In this document: positions 1-8,654 of the stretch, piece by piece
How positions within the stretch are numbered: the first letter of the stretch is position 1
How the letters are laid out: the number at the start of each line of letters is the position of its first letter
Assembly: GCA_019424245.1 (NCBI GenBank)
Contig: JAHYZV010000012.1
Location: 1-27,583, forward strand
From: Clostridiales bacterium
GTDB taxonomy: Bacteria; Bacillota; Clostridia; Lachnospirales; Lachnospiraceae
DNA: 27,583 nt
Reading direction: 5' to 3'
The notes under the pieces: model-generated
Seen by the model: only the letters and a program-made list of their open reading frames with translations
The model's database searches: none
Told to the model about the DNA's origin: nothing
Translations under genes and position numbers: made by a program

Positions 1-126
1 TAGCTTATATTTGTCGTCCGTTCATCACCAACTAATATTCAATTAAACAACAATACATCTATCATGAATATTTTTCCATAATATGAATATAATCATACTA
101 TATGTATAAAAATCCGTACAAGCTTA

Positions 127-155
127 TTGCTTAATCAACTAAGGTATGTTATAAT
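127..155 (+). promoter_or_regulatory. ppdK promoter (extended -10)
   Basis: A perfect -10 hexamer TATAAT at 150-155 is preceded by TGT (147-149), giving an extended -10. A weak -35, TTGCTT, lies 17 bp upstream at 127-132. The expected start is near 162, about 50 nt before the ppdK ATG. A 9-bp perfect inverted repeat, TCCGTACAA at 113-121 and TTGTACGGA at 169-177, brackets the promoter, and ACAATG-A-CATTGT (160-172) sits on the predicted start. No gene is visible in 1-112. Confidence 0.7.
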
Positions 156-212
156 TTTAACAATGACATTGTACGGAACAATTTAACATGGGTTATGAAT
201 GGAGGGAATCTT

Positions 213-3086
213 ATGAACAAATGGGTTTACAGATTTTCAGAAGGAAATGCTTCTATGAGAGCGTTGCTAGGAGGAAAAGGAGCTAATCTGGCGGAGATGA
301 CAGGACTTGGTATGCCGATACCACAGGGCTTTACAGTTACAACGGAAGCGTGTACGAATTATTACGATAATGGGCAGAATATATCAGAGGAAATAAAGAC
401 ACAGATATTCGAAGCACTTGCATGGCTTGAGGAATACAACGGAAAGAAATTCGGGGACAATAGCGATCCGCTGCTTGTTTCTGTAAGATCTGGTGCAAGA
501 GCATCTATGCCGGGCATGATGGATACCATACTTAACCTTGGACTTAATGATGTTGCAGTTGAAGGTTTTGCCGCCAAGACAGGCAATCCACGATTTGCAT
601 ATGACTCATATAGAAGATTTATCCAGATGTTTTCAGACGTAGTTATGGAAGTATCAAAGTCTGAATTTGAAAAGATTATAGACGAAGTAAAGGCTGCTAA
701 GGGCGTTAAGTATGATACAGAGCTTACAGCAGAGGATATGAAGGAACTTATCACAAGATTTAAGGCTTTCTATAAAGAGTCAAAGGGGGAGGAATTCCCA
801 CAAGACCCTAAGGTACAGCTTATGGAGGCTGTAAAGGCGGTATTCCGTTCATGGAATAACCCAAGAGCCATTGTATACAGAAGAATGAACGATATTCCGG
901 GAAGCTGGGGAACAGCAGTTAATGTACAGACAATGGTATTTGGTAATAAGGGTGAGACATCAGGAACTGGTGTTGCATTTACAAGAAATCCATCAACAGG
1001 TGCAAAGGGAATATATGGCGAATATCTTATCAATGCACAGGGCGAGGATGTAGTTGCAGGTGTACGTACACCACAGCCTATCACACAGCTTGAAAAGGAC
1101 CTTCCAGAATGCTATGCACAGTTTATGGACCTTGCCATGAAGCTTGAAAAGCATTATAAAGATATGCAGGATATGGAGTTTACTATTGAAGAAGGAAAGC
1201 TTTACTTCTTACAGACACGTAACGGCAAGAGAACAGCACAGGCAGCTATACAGATAGCCTGCGATCTTGTTGATGAGGGTATGATTACTCCACAGGAGGC
1301 TGTTATGAGAATAGATGCGAAGTCGCTTGACCAGTTACTTCATCCTATGTTTGATGCAGAGGCACTTAAGAGCGGCGAGGTGATAGGAGAAGCACTTCCA
1401 GCATCTCCGGGTGCGGCAGCAGGTAAAGTTGTATTTACAGCCGATGAAGCTAAGGAGCTTGGTAAGGGCGGCAAAGGTGAGAGAGTTATTCTTGTAAGAC
1501 TTGAAACATCACCTGAAGATATAGAAGGTATGCACGCTGCACAGGGTATACTTACAGTGCGTGGTGGTATGACATCACATGCAGCCGTTGTTGCAAGAGG
1601 TATGGGTACATGCTGTGTATCTGGCTGCGGTGCTATCAATATAGATGAAGAAGCAAAGGTATTTACACTAGGTGGATATACATTCAGGGAGGGAGATTAC
1701 ATTTCTCTGGATGGTTCAACAGGTAAGATATATAAAGGTGATATAAAGACAGTTGCAGCAACTATAAGCGGTAACTTTGAGAGACTTATGGGCTGGGCTG
1801 ATGAATATAGAAAGCTTGGCGTAAGAACTAATGCAGATACTCCGGCAGATACAAAGAAGGCTGTTGAGTTAGGTGCAGAAGGTATAGGACTTTGCAGAAC
1901 AGAGCATATGTTCTTTGGTGAAGACAGAATACCTAAGTTCAGAAGAATGATTCTTTCTGATACAGTAGAGCAGAGAGTTGAAGCACTTAAGCCGATTGGA
2001 GAATTCCAGAAAGCTGACTTTAAGGCTATGTATGAGGCGCTTGAAGGAAGACCAATGACTGTAAGATATCTTGATCCACCTCTTCATGAGTTCGTGCCTA
2101 CAGATGCAGAAGATATCAAGGCACTTGCAGATGATATGGGACTTACTATTGATGAGGTAAAGGCAAAGTGCGATACACTTCATGAATTTAATCCAATGAT
2201 GGGACATAGGGGATGCCGTCTTTCAGTAACATATCCAGAAATAGCGAGAATGCAGACGAGAGCGGTTATGGAAGCAGCTATAGAAGTATCAAGGGAAAAA
2301 GGGTATACTATTACACCAGAGATTATGATACCTCTTGTTGGAGAAAGAAAAGAGTTGAAGTATGTAAAGGATATTGTTATAGAAGAGGCAGAAGCTGTTA
2401 AGAAAGAGATGAACTCTGGTATTAAGTATAAGATAGGTACTATGATAGAGATTCCAAGGGCAGCTCTTCTTGCTAATGAAATAGCAGAAGAAGCAGAATT
2501 CTTCTCATTTGGAACCAATGATCTTACACAGATGACATTTGGTTTTTCAAGAGATGATGCTGGAAAGTTCCTTGATTCTTACTATAAGAGCATGATATAT
2601 GAATCAGACCCATTTGCAAGACTTGACCAGAATGGTGTGGGCCAGCTTGTTAAGATGGCTGTTGAGAAAGGACATAAGACACGCCCAGAACTTAAGTGTG
2701 GTATATGTGGAGAACATGGAGGCGATCCATCAAGTATTGAATTCTGTCATAAGGCAGGACTTGATTATGTAAGTTGTTCTCCATTCAGAGTGCCAATAGC
2801 AAGGCTTGCAGCAGCACAGGCTGCATTATCTAATCCGGACAGCAGCAAGTCAGATAGTTGTGCTGGAGCAGCAACTGATATCGATATGGAAGAGATAAAA
2901 GAGAAAGCTAAGAAGGCGGCAAACGAAGCTGCAAAGGTTGGAAAGGAAGTTGCCAGGGAAGCTTCACGCATAGGAAAGGAAGCTGCTAAAGTCGGAAAAG
3001 AAGTAGCTAAAGCCGGAGTTGCCGGAATAAAGGCTGGAGTAGCAGAGGCAAGGAAGGCATATAACGAGAATAAAGAGACTAAATAA
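213..3086 (+). CDS. ppdK: pyruvate, phosphate dikinase
   Basis: Cytoplasmic enzyme that interconverts pyruvate + ATP + Pi and PEP + AMP + PPi; in anaerobes it often serves PPi-dependent glycolysis. The order is an N-terminal ATP-grasp part (about 1-340), the phosphohistidine swivel domain with GGMTSHAAVVARGMG (catalytic His456), and the C-terminal PEP/pyruvate barrel with CGICGEHGGDP (catalytic Cys832). His and Cys positions match the C. symbiosum enzyme almost exactly (455 and 831, from memory). An ATG at 195 is in frame, but GGAGG at 201-205 lies 7 nt before the ATG at 213, so 213 is chosen (957 aa). The family is normally about 875 aa. The extra residues, from about 872, are a Ser/Asp linker and then Lys/Ala/Glu heptads (AAKVGKE, IGKEAAK, VGKEVAK), predicted to be one long amphipathic helix. 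The gene has its own promoter and terminator, so it is probably monocistronic. Confidence 0.98.
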   Translation: MNKWVYRFSEGNASMRALLGGKGANLAEMTGLGMPIPQGFTVTTEACTNYYDNGQNISEEIKTQIFEALAWLEEYNGKKFGDNSDPLLVSVRSGARASMPGMMDTILNLGLNDVAVEGFAAKTGNPRFAYDSYRRFIQMFSDVVMEVSKSEFEKIIDEVKAAKGVKYDTELTAEDMKELITRFKAFYKESKGEEFPQDPKVQLMEAVKAVFRSWNNPRAIVYRRMNDIPGSWGTAVNVQTMVFGNKGETSGTGVAFTRNPSTGAKGIYGEYLINAQGEDVVAGVRTPQPITQLEKDLPECYAQFMDLAMKLEKHYKDMQDMEFTIEEGKLYFLQTRNGKRTAQAAIQIACDLVDEGMITPQEAVMRIDAKSLDQLLHPMFDAEALKSGEVIGEALPASPGAAAGKVVFTADEAKELGKGGKGERVILVRLETSPEDIEGMHAAQGILTVRGGMTSHAAVVARGMGTCCVSGCGAINIDEEAKVFTLGGYTFREGDYISLDGSTGKIYKGDIKTVAATISGNFERLMGWADEYRKLGVRTNADTPADTKKAVELGAEGIGLCRTEHMFFGEDRIPKFRRMILSDTVEQRVEALKPIGEFQKADFKAMYEALEGRPMTVRYLDPPLHEFVPTDAEDIKALADDMGLTIDEVKAKCDTLHEFNPMMGHRGCRLSVTYPEIARMQTRAVMEAAIEVSREKGYTITPEIMIPLVGERKELKYVKDIVIEEAEAVKKEMNSGIKYKIGTMIEIPRAALLANEIAEEAEFFSFGTNDLTQMTFGFSRDDAGKFLDSYYKSMIYESDPFARLDQNGVGQLVKMAVEKGHKTRPELKCGICGEHGGDPSSIEFCHKAGLDYVSCSPFRVPIARLAAAQAALSNPDSSKSDSCAGAATDIDMEEIKEKAKKAANEAAKVGKEVAREASRIGKEAAKVGKEVAKAGVAGIKAGVAEARKAYNENKETK

Positions 3087-3177
3087 AAGTAAATAATGTT
3101 TTTTGCAGGCTTTGCAGATGAGAGTTGTTATAGATGTATGGATTGTCAGGATTCATAGCAAAGCAGAAAAGCTGATA

Positions 3178-3216
3178 CAAAGGGGATTAAGTGCACGTCA
3201 CACTTAATCCCCTTTT
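3178..3216. terminator. bidirectional terminator between ppdK and cca
   Basis: A perfect 13-bp stem, AGGGGATTAAGTG (3181-3193) with CACTTAATCCCCT (3201-3213), and a 7-nt loop. It is followed by TTTT and preceded by AA(A), so it can terminate both convergent transcripts: ppdK from the left and cca from the right. Confidence 0.9.
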
Positions 3217-3288
3217 ATATCAGTTTATAAAAAATCATATCAGATTCATATTTTACTTGATATCCTAGCTCATATTTTACTTCATCTT

Positions 3289-4581
3289 CTACTTCATATC
3301 CAGCAATCCAATCAGCGTAGCTTTATCATTCAGCTTAGGATTTTCAATCACGATTTCAAGCAGATAGTTTAGTGTATCACCAATCTGGGTGCCTTTAAGG
3401 CCATACTCTATAAGGTCAAGTCCTGTGATATCCAGATCTTTGATGGAAAAACAGTCGCCGCGCGCAAGTATTTCATCAGCCATAGTTTTTAGATTTATAA
3501 GATGATTGTGTCTGCCTGGATTGGTTATAAAGGTTACTTCCTCACTTGCTTTTACAGCAGCAAGTTCATACTTGATAATGGATTCAAATATATCACGTCC
3601 ACATTTATGGAGTGCTTCTCTGATTGCAGGTTCAGTTTCTTCTACACGGTCTTTTGAATATGTAAGAATTTTTACCACAGTATCAATGGTTTTGTTGTCC
3701 ATTCTCAGGTGACGGAGTGTATTATATGCATCCTCCGGAGTGCCAGTAGAAAGGCATGCGGCGAGTCTTAAAGCAAAATTCTTTTCTACATATCTGCATG
3801 TCAGAAGAATTCTTTTAGACTGCCTTGAAGTAAAACTGTCGTGCAGCTGTGGCAGTATATCCATGAACAGATTAGTGTTTCCGTATAAACGGCAGAAATC
3901 AGGATTGTCAGACATGAGTGTTTTCTTAAGCTCAACACATACACGTTCCATGCTTACCTTCTGTATATTTGTGCTTAATTTTTCTATAGCTTTAAAAGTG
4001 TTATCATCAATAGAGAATCCAAGCTGTGCAGAAAAACGGATTGCACGCATCATGCGGAGAGCATCCTCTGTAAATCTTTCTACAGGATTTCCAACGCATC
4101 TTATTATTTTATTATTGATATCATCTATGCCGCCATATTCGTCAACAAGACCCATTCTGTCATTATATGCCATAGCATTTATGGTAAAGTCTCTTCTGCA
4201 AAGGTCATCAGTAAGCCTGTCAGAGAATTCTACAGACGAGGGATGCCTGCCATCCAGATAATCGCCATCAATACGGTATGTAGTAACCTCATAACCTGTT
4301 GAATGAAGCATGACGGTTACAGTACCATGTTGTATGCCGGTGTCAATTGTTTTATTGAAGTATGATTTGACTTCTTCTGGCAGGGCATTGGTTGTGATAT
4401 CCCAGTCGTTTGGAACAACACCCATTATAGTGTCACGTACACATCCGCCAACAGCATATGCCTGATGTCCGTTTTTTTCAATAGTGTTTATTATAAATGA
4501 AACATCTTCAGGGAGTTCTATTTTAAAGTTATTCGAAGTGTTAAAGCTGTAAGCCTGTTTCTTAGATATATTTTTGTTCAT
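3289..4581 (-). CDS. cca: CCA-adding tRNA nucleotidyltransferase
   Basis: Adds or repairs the 3' CCA end of tRNAs in the cytoplasm (class II polymerase-beta fold). Visible motifs are AVGGCVRD (residues 43-50), the metal-binding DWD at 59-61, HGTVTV (85-90), the RRDFTINAMAYN block (129-140), and the base-selecting EDALRMMRAIRF helix (172-183, EDxxR). Length is 430 aa, normal for a Firmicutes enzyme; I see no obvious C-terminal HD phosphohydrolase domain. The start is supported by GGAG about 6 nt upstream on the minus strand. A possible minus-strand promoter is TATAAT (4626-4621) with TTGATA (4647-4642), but its spacer is only 15 bp. Both tRNAs in this window lack encoded CCA, so this enzyme is needed for their maturation. 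Confidence 0.96.
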   Translation of the reverse strand: MNKNISKKQAYSFNTSNNFKIELPEDVSFIINTIEKNGHQAYAVGGCVRDTIMGVVPNDWDITTNALPEEVKSYFNKTIDTGIQHGTVTVMLHSTGYEVTTYRIDGDYLDGRHPSSVEFSDRLTDDLCRRDFTINAMAYNDRMGLVDEYGGIDDINNKIIRCVGNPVERFTEDALRMMRAIRFSAQLGFSIDDNTFKAIEKLSTNIQKVSMERVCVELKKTLMSDNPDFCRLYGNTNLFMDILPQLHDSFTSRQSKRILLTCRYVEKNFALRLAACLSTGTPEDAYNTLRHLRMDNKTIDTVVKILTYSKDRVEETEPAIREALHKCGRDIFESIIKYELAAVKASEEVTFITNPGRHNHLINLKTMADEILARGDCFSIKDLDITGLDLIEYGLKGTQIGDTLNYLLEIVIENPKLNDKATLIGLLDMK

Positions 4582-4758
4582 AAAATCTCCAATCCTGCAC
4601 TATGCCATAATAAGCTGTTAATTATAAATGCAAAATGATTTTATCAAAAAATATTGGTGACGTCAAAATCCTATGTCGTTTAATATCACAGGAATTTATA
4701 AGGACATGCATTTTTAATAAGTTCATATCATATGATAAGTAGGATTAATGGGAGGTTT

Positions 4759-5823
4759 ATGTCTGTGAATGAGAAGTCAGAAAAGGTATTAGAACAGTAT
4801 GATATAGGAATAAGACGTATGGTAAGGGGACGTGGGGGGATTATAGTGCAGACAGATCAGGGCTATAAGCTTTTCATACAATGTGAAAAAGCGGACAGAT
4901 ACTATGAGAGAGAAAACAAGCTGACACAGGTGCTTGATGGGATTGGATATACGTGTATTGATACTTACATGAGAAATAAAGAGGGGTTAATTATATCTGA
5001 GGACGAGGATGGAAGAAAATATATAATGAAGAACTGGTTTGATGCAAAAGAAAGTAATGTAAAAGATGAAAATGATATGTGCATGGCTGTTTCGGCTATG
5101 GCATATATGCATGCGGCGTTAAGACAGATAACACCAGATATGTTGTATGTGCAGGATAATGTGTGCGATGAAAGCACGGAGCTTGAAGCATGTCAGAAGG
5201 TAAGAAGGATTACAGGCTATACAAAAGAGACAGAGTTAAGAAAAACATATGCAAAACACACAAGGGAGCTGAAAAAGGCATACAATTATCTTAAACAAAA
5301 AAAGGGAAAACAGATATTTGAACAAATAGCCTTTAAAAATATTGAAGTCTTTTACGAAGAAGCATGCAGGGCAAATGAACAGCTTATGAGTGAAGCATTT
5401 GATGAACGTCTTATGATGGCAGCGCAAAACATGGAGTTGTCACATGGAAGCTATACATATCATAATGTGTTGCTCAATGGTAAGAATACGTATATTGTTA
5501 ATTTTGACAGATACAAAAATGAATGTCAGATTAATGATCTGTACCAGTTTATAAGAAAGGTGATGGAGAAGTATAACTGGGACAGCAGGATGTTTTACAG
5601 GCTTGTTGATGAATATGACAGAATATGTCCATTAAGCGATGAAGAGATGGGGCTGCTCATGGTTTTACTGTCATATCCGGAGAAGTTCTGGAAGATAATC
5701 AATCAGTATATAAATGCAAACAAGTCATGGATTCCGGAGAAAAATGTAGAAAAATTAAGGAAGGTCATAGAGCAGAATGGAAGAAAAAGAGAATTGATTG
5801 ATAAAATATGCTGTGTGTGGTAA
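4759..5823 (+). CDS. CotS-like kinase-fold protein
   Basis: The protein resembles the CotS/YsxE group of spore-coat-associated proteins, which share the aminoglycoside-phosphotransferase/choline-kinase fold. What I see: an N-terminal lobe with a GYKLFIQ strand, a hinge with KYIMKNWF, a helical lobe, HGSYTYHN (229-236), then IVNFDRY with Asp250. In active relatives the first motif reads HGDxxxxN; here the catalytic-base Asp is Ser231, while Asn236 and Asp250 remain, so it may be a pseudokinase. Length is normal for the family (about 330-360 aa). The start is uncertain: in-frame ATG at 4732, ATG at 4759, or GTG at 4765. GGAGG at 4751-4755 favours one of the last two. It is divergent from cca and 69 nt before the PEGA lipoprotein, possibly co-transcribed. 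Assignment rests on fold-like patterns only. Confidence 0.72.
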   Translation: MSVNEKSEKVLEQYDIGIRRMVRGRGGIIVQTDQGYKLFIQCEKADRYYERENKLTQVLDGIGYTCIDTYMRNKEGLIISEDEDGRKYIMKNWFDAKESNVKDENDMCMAVSAMAYMHAALRQITPDMLYVQDNVCDESTELEACQKVRRITGYTKETELRKTYAKHTRELKKAYNYLKQKKGKQIFEQIAFKNIEVFYEEACRANEQLMSEAFDERLMMAAQNMELSHGSYTYHNVLLNGKNTYIVNFDRYKNECQINDLYQFIRKVMEKYNWDSRMFYRLVDEYDRICPLSDEEMGLLMVLLSYPEKFWKIINQYINANKSWIPEKNVEKLRKVIEQNGRKRELIDKICCVW

Positions 5824-5892
5824 AATTCAACCAGATATACTATATTGAGGGTATATTTATTTGAGGAAACAGGCTTTAATCAGGTAGTAAAG

Positions 5893-7296
5893 ATGAATAA
5901 TATATATACAAAAATAAATAATATGCAAAGACATTCTAACTCTTACAAAAGAACGGTTAAAAGGATGACGGCATTCCTGCTTGTTGTCATTGTTGTTTTA
6001 TGTGCAGCGGGTTGTAAAAGTACAAAAAGTGGTGGGACAGTTATACCGGGAAGTGCTGTTACACCGGCAAGAAAGCAGGGAAATATATCAGATATTGCTG
6101 GTAATAACAAGGATAGGACGCTTGTAGGACTGCTTGTGGCTGTGGATACCAGCCTTAAGAACATGCATTTTGTGGATGTAGAGTCTGGAACAGAATATTC
6201 TGTGATATATACAGGAGGAACCGATATTCAGGATGCATATGGAAAGATAAAAGCAGCATCTGTTATGCAGCCAGGTGAGATATATGATGTGTATTGTGAT
6301 AAGACAGGCAAGGCATTAAAGATATATGGTTCTAAGGATGCATGGGAAAGAAATGATGTATCGGATATTACCTTTGATGAATCAAAGAAAAATATTACTA
6401 TAGGACAGACAGTTCTTACATATACAGACAATATTTTTATAAGATCTTCGGATAGCCAGATAAGTATGGCACAGATTGTAAAAGAGGATACTCTTACATT
6501 GCGCGGAATAGGTGATAAGCTTTATTCCATAGTGGTTGATAACGGACATGGATATATCGAGCTTACAGGCATAGATGCATTTGTAGGAGGATATATAACA
6601 CTTGGAAGCAATGGATTTAACAAAGTTACAGATAATATGATGGTTACAGCACCTGTTGGAAGCTATGATGTTGAGATACAGAATGGAGATATGAAAGCTG
6701 TAAAGAAAGTTACTGTAAGGAAAGATGAAACTACAGCTCTTGATTTTTCTGAATATCAGACACCAGCTACTAAGAAGGGAACTGTCAACTTCCAGGTAAC
6801 ACCTGCGAATGCAGTTATGACGATAGATGGAAGTGAAGTGGATTATTCTAAGCCAGTAAGTCTTAGCTATGGAAGGCATAGTCTTGTATTGCAGGCTAAT
6901 CATTATACGGCTTATACAGAAACCTTTGTTGTGAATTCGGATTATACGACTAAGGTTATAGATATGACGTCAACAAGCTCATCAGGTACTACGTCAAGTA
7001 CAGCTAAGACGACAGCAGCTAGTCATACAAGCGGCTATAGTGTAAAGATAACAGCGCCAGAGGGTGCGGCTTTATATGTTGACAGCGTATATATTGGGAT
7101 TATTCCATGCACGTTTAGTAAGACAAGTGGAAACAGGACGATTACGTTATCGCAGTCAGGATATAATAATGTTAGTTATACAGTGTCGATTCCTGACACA
7201 GCAGGAGATATGACTTATGCATTTCCAGCTATGACTAAGGTAGCATCATCAACTGAGCATACGGCAGCAGAACCAACGGCATCGTCATCAAAGTAG
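5893..7296 (+). CDS. PEGA-domain lipoprotein
   Basis: Predicted extracytoplasmic lipoprotein of unknown function. A basic N-terminus is followed by a hydrophobic stretch (about residues 25-39) and a lipobox-like CAAGC, with the modified Cys at residue 41 of this start. A Ser/Gly/Pro linker and an unrecognised beta-rich domain follow. Toward the C-terminus are at least two PEGA-type beta repeats: one around KGTVNFQVTPANAVMTIDG, and one, after a Ser/Thr linker, that literally reads APEGAALYVDSVYIG. A weaker PEGA-like segment (APVGSYDVEI) precedes them. The tail is Ser/Thr/Ala-rich. PEGA domains are common in surface proteins and are thought to bind the envelope or act as spacers. The frame is open from TTG at 5845, but ATG at 5893 is the first credible start; ATG at 5923 or 5965 is possible. 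The ribosome binding site is weak. Confidence 0.82.
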   Translation: MNNIYTKINNMQRHSNSYKRTVKRMTAFLLVVIVVLCAAGCKSTKSGGTVIPGSAVTPARKQGNISDIAGNNKDRTLVGLLVAVDTSLKNMHFVDVESGTEYSVIYTGGTDIQDAYGKIKAASVMQPGEIYDVYCDKTGKALKIYGSKDAWERNDVSDITFDESKKNITIGQTVLTYTDNIFIRSSDSQISMAQIVKEDTLTLRGIGDKLYSIVVDNGHGYIELTGIDAFVGGYITLGSNGFNKVTDNMMVTAPVGSYDVEIQNGDMKAVKKVTVRKDETTALDFSEYQTPATKKGTVNFQVTPANAVMTIDGSEVDYSKPVSLSYGRHSLVLQANHYTAYTETFVVNSDYTTKVIDMTSTSSSGTTSSTAKTTAASHTSGYSVKITAPEGAALYVDSVYIGIIPCTFSKTSGNRTITLSQSGYNNVSYTVSIPDTAGDMTYAFPAMTKVASSTEHTAAEPTASSSK

Positions 7297-7345
7297 ATAT
7301 TTAATTCATGTTTGTAAGACAGGTACTTAAGAGAAGATGCTTAAG

Positions 7346-7394
7346 GTGAATGTCAGAATTCACTTCTGACATTTATATCATAGATATGTATAGA
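7346..7394 (+). promoter_or_regulatory. alternative hairpins and possible promoter before the glycan operon
   Basis: Two mutually exclusive inverted repeats overlap here: GTGAAT/ATTCAC (7346-7351 with 7358-7363) and AATGTCAGA/TCTGACATT (7349-7357 with 7365-7373). No strong T-run follows, so this is at best a weak terminator for the PEGA gene. CTGACA at 7366-7371 and TATAGA at 7389-7394 are 17 bp apart and could be a promoter for the operon that begins at 7415, with the second hairpin covering its -35. If that is right, the leader would be very short. Confidence 0.3.
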
Positions 7395-7414
7395 AAAGAG
7401 GTATCAGGTTAATA

Positions 7415-8626
7415 ATGACAAAGAGGATGAATATACCATTTTCACCACCAGATATGACAGAAAGAGAAGTTGAAGCTGTAGGTGAAGTATTAAGATCAGG
7501 ATGGATAACAACAGGTCCTAAGACTAAAGAGCTTGAAAGACGTATGGCACAATTCACACATACGAAAAGAGGTGCATGCCTTAATTCGGCTACAGCATGC
7601 ATGGAAACAGCCCTAAGACTATTTGATATAGGACCAGGAGATGAGGTTATTGTTCCGGCATATACTTACACAGCATCTGCAAGTGTAGTATGTCACGTAG
7701 GAGCCACACTCAAGCTTATAGATGTAGAGAAGGGAACGTATCACCTTGATTATGATGCACTTGAACATGCAATAACAGATAAGACTAAGGCTGTTATTCC
7801 GGTTGATATCGCTGGAGTTATGGTAGATTACGATAGGATAAGAAGCATACTTGAAAGCAAAAAGCATTTATTTAAGCCAGCATCTTTATATCAGGAGGCA
7901 CTTGGAAGAGTTCTTATACTGGCAGATTCAGCACATGGATATGGAGCCAGCCGTGGTGGACTTATGAGTGGGGAATGTGCAGACTTTACATCATTTTCGT
8001 TTCATGCTGTAAAGAATTTTACAACAGGAGAGGGTGGAGGTCTTGTATGGAGAGAACTTCCTGGTGTTGATGATGAAGAAATATATAAAAATATTATGCT
8101 TATGTCACTTCATGGACAGTCTAAGGATGCACTTGCAAAAACAAAGCTTGGAGCGTGGGAATATGATATAGTTGCACCACTCTACAAGTGCAACATGACA
8201 GATATAGTTGCTTCTATAGGTCTTGTACAGATGGATAGATATCCTGGTCTGCTTGCAAGAAGAAGACAGATAATAGGCATGTATAACGAAGGCATACAGG
8301 CGCCTGATATAGAGTATCTACAGCATTATACAGATGAATACACATCGAGTGGACATCTTTATCTTGTTCGCCTTATGGGTAAAGATACACAGGCAAGAAA
8401 TGATTTTATAACAAAAATGGCAGAAGCAGGCATTGCAACTAATGTACATTTTAAGCCTTTACCTATGCATACAGCATATAAGAAGCTTGGCTTTGATATA
8501 TCAGATTATCCGGCTTCATATGAAATGTATCATAATGAAGTGACACTTCCTTTGCATACTAATCTTACAGATGAACAGGTTGGTTATGTAATAGAAAACT
8601 TTAACAGCATTAAGAAGATGGTATAA
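7415..8626 (+). CDS. DegT/DnrJ/EryC1/StrS sugar aminotransferase
   Basis: PLP-dependent aminotransferase of the family that aminates nucleotide-linked keto sugars, usually using glutamate. Motifs: the N-terminal SGWITTGPKTKELE (28-41), PAYTYTASAS (81-90), the cofactor-ring Asp171 in LADSAHGYGA, and SFHAVKNFTTGEGG with the Schiff-base Lys200. Length (403 aa) is normal; the stretch before the Asp (SKKHLFKPASLYQEALGR) is slightly longer than in the shortest homologues. It is the first gene of the glycan operon, 28 nt before the priming transferase. A 4,6-dehydratase of the FlaA1/PglF type lies three genes on, so the likely substrate is its UDP-4-keto-6-deoxy-HexNAc product, giving a UDP-4-amino sugar (PglE-like role). 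The substrate is inferred from context. Only weak Shine-Dalgarno candidates (GAGGT, CAGG) precede the ATG. Confidence 0.93.
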   Translation: MTKRMNIPFSPPDMTEREVEAVGEVLRSGWITTGPKTKELERRMAQFTHTKRGACLNSATACMETALRLFDIGPGDEVIVPAYTYTASASVVCHVGATLKLIDVEKGTYHLDYDALEHAITDKTKAVIPVDIAGVMVDYDRIRSILESKKHLFKPASLYQEALGRVLILADSAHGYGASRGGLMSGECADFTSFSFHAVKNFTTGEGGGLVWRELPGVDDEEIYKNIMLMSLHGQSKDALAKTKLGAWEYDIVAPLYKCNMTDIVASIGLVQMDRYPGLLARRRQIIGMYNEGIQAPDIEYLQHYTDEYTSSGHLYLVRLMGKDTQARNDFITKMAEAGIATNVHFKPLPMHTAYKKLGFDISDYPASYEMYHNEVTLPLHTNLTDEQVGYVIENFNSIKKMV

Positions 8627-8654
8627 CAGCACAAGTGAACGGAGAGTAGCTAAT

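Noticed and set aside
3247..3300. Degenerate direct repeats (CATATTTTACTT twice, 24 bp apart) just after the cca stop
   Set aside because: Short, imperfect and AT-rich; possibly slippage of the gene end. Not enough to call an element.
3740..4261. 173-codon plus-strand frame opposite cca
   Set aside because: It lies entirely opposite the conserved CCA-enzyme motifs; shadow frame.
6382..6903. 173-codon minus-strand frame within the PEGA gene
   Set aside because: Composition (Ile, Cys, Tyr, Ser) is typical of the reverse of AT-rich coding DNA; no family resemblance and no start signal.
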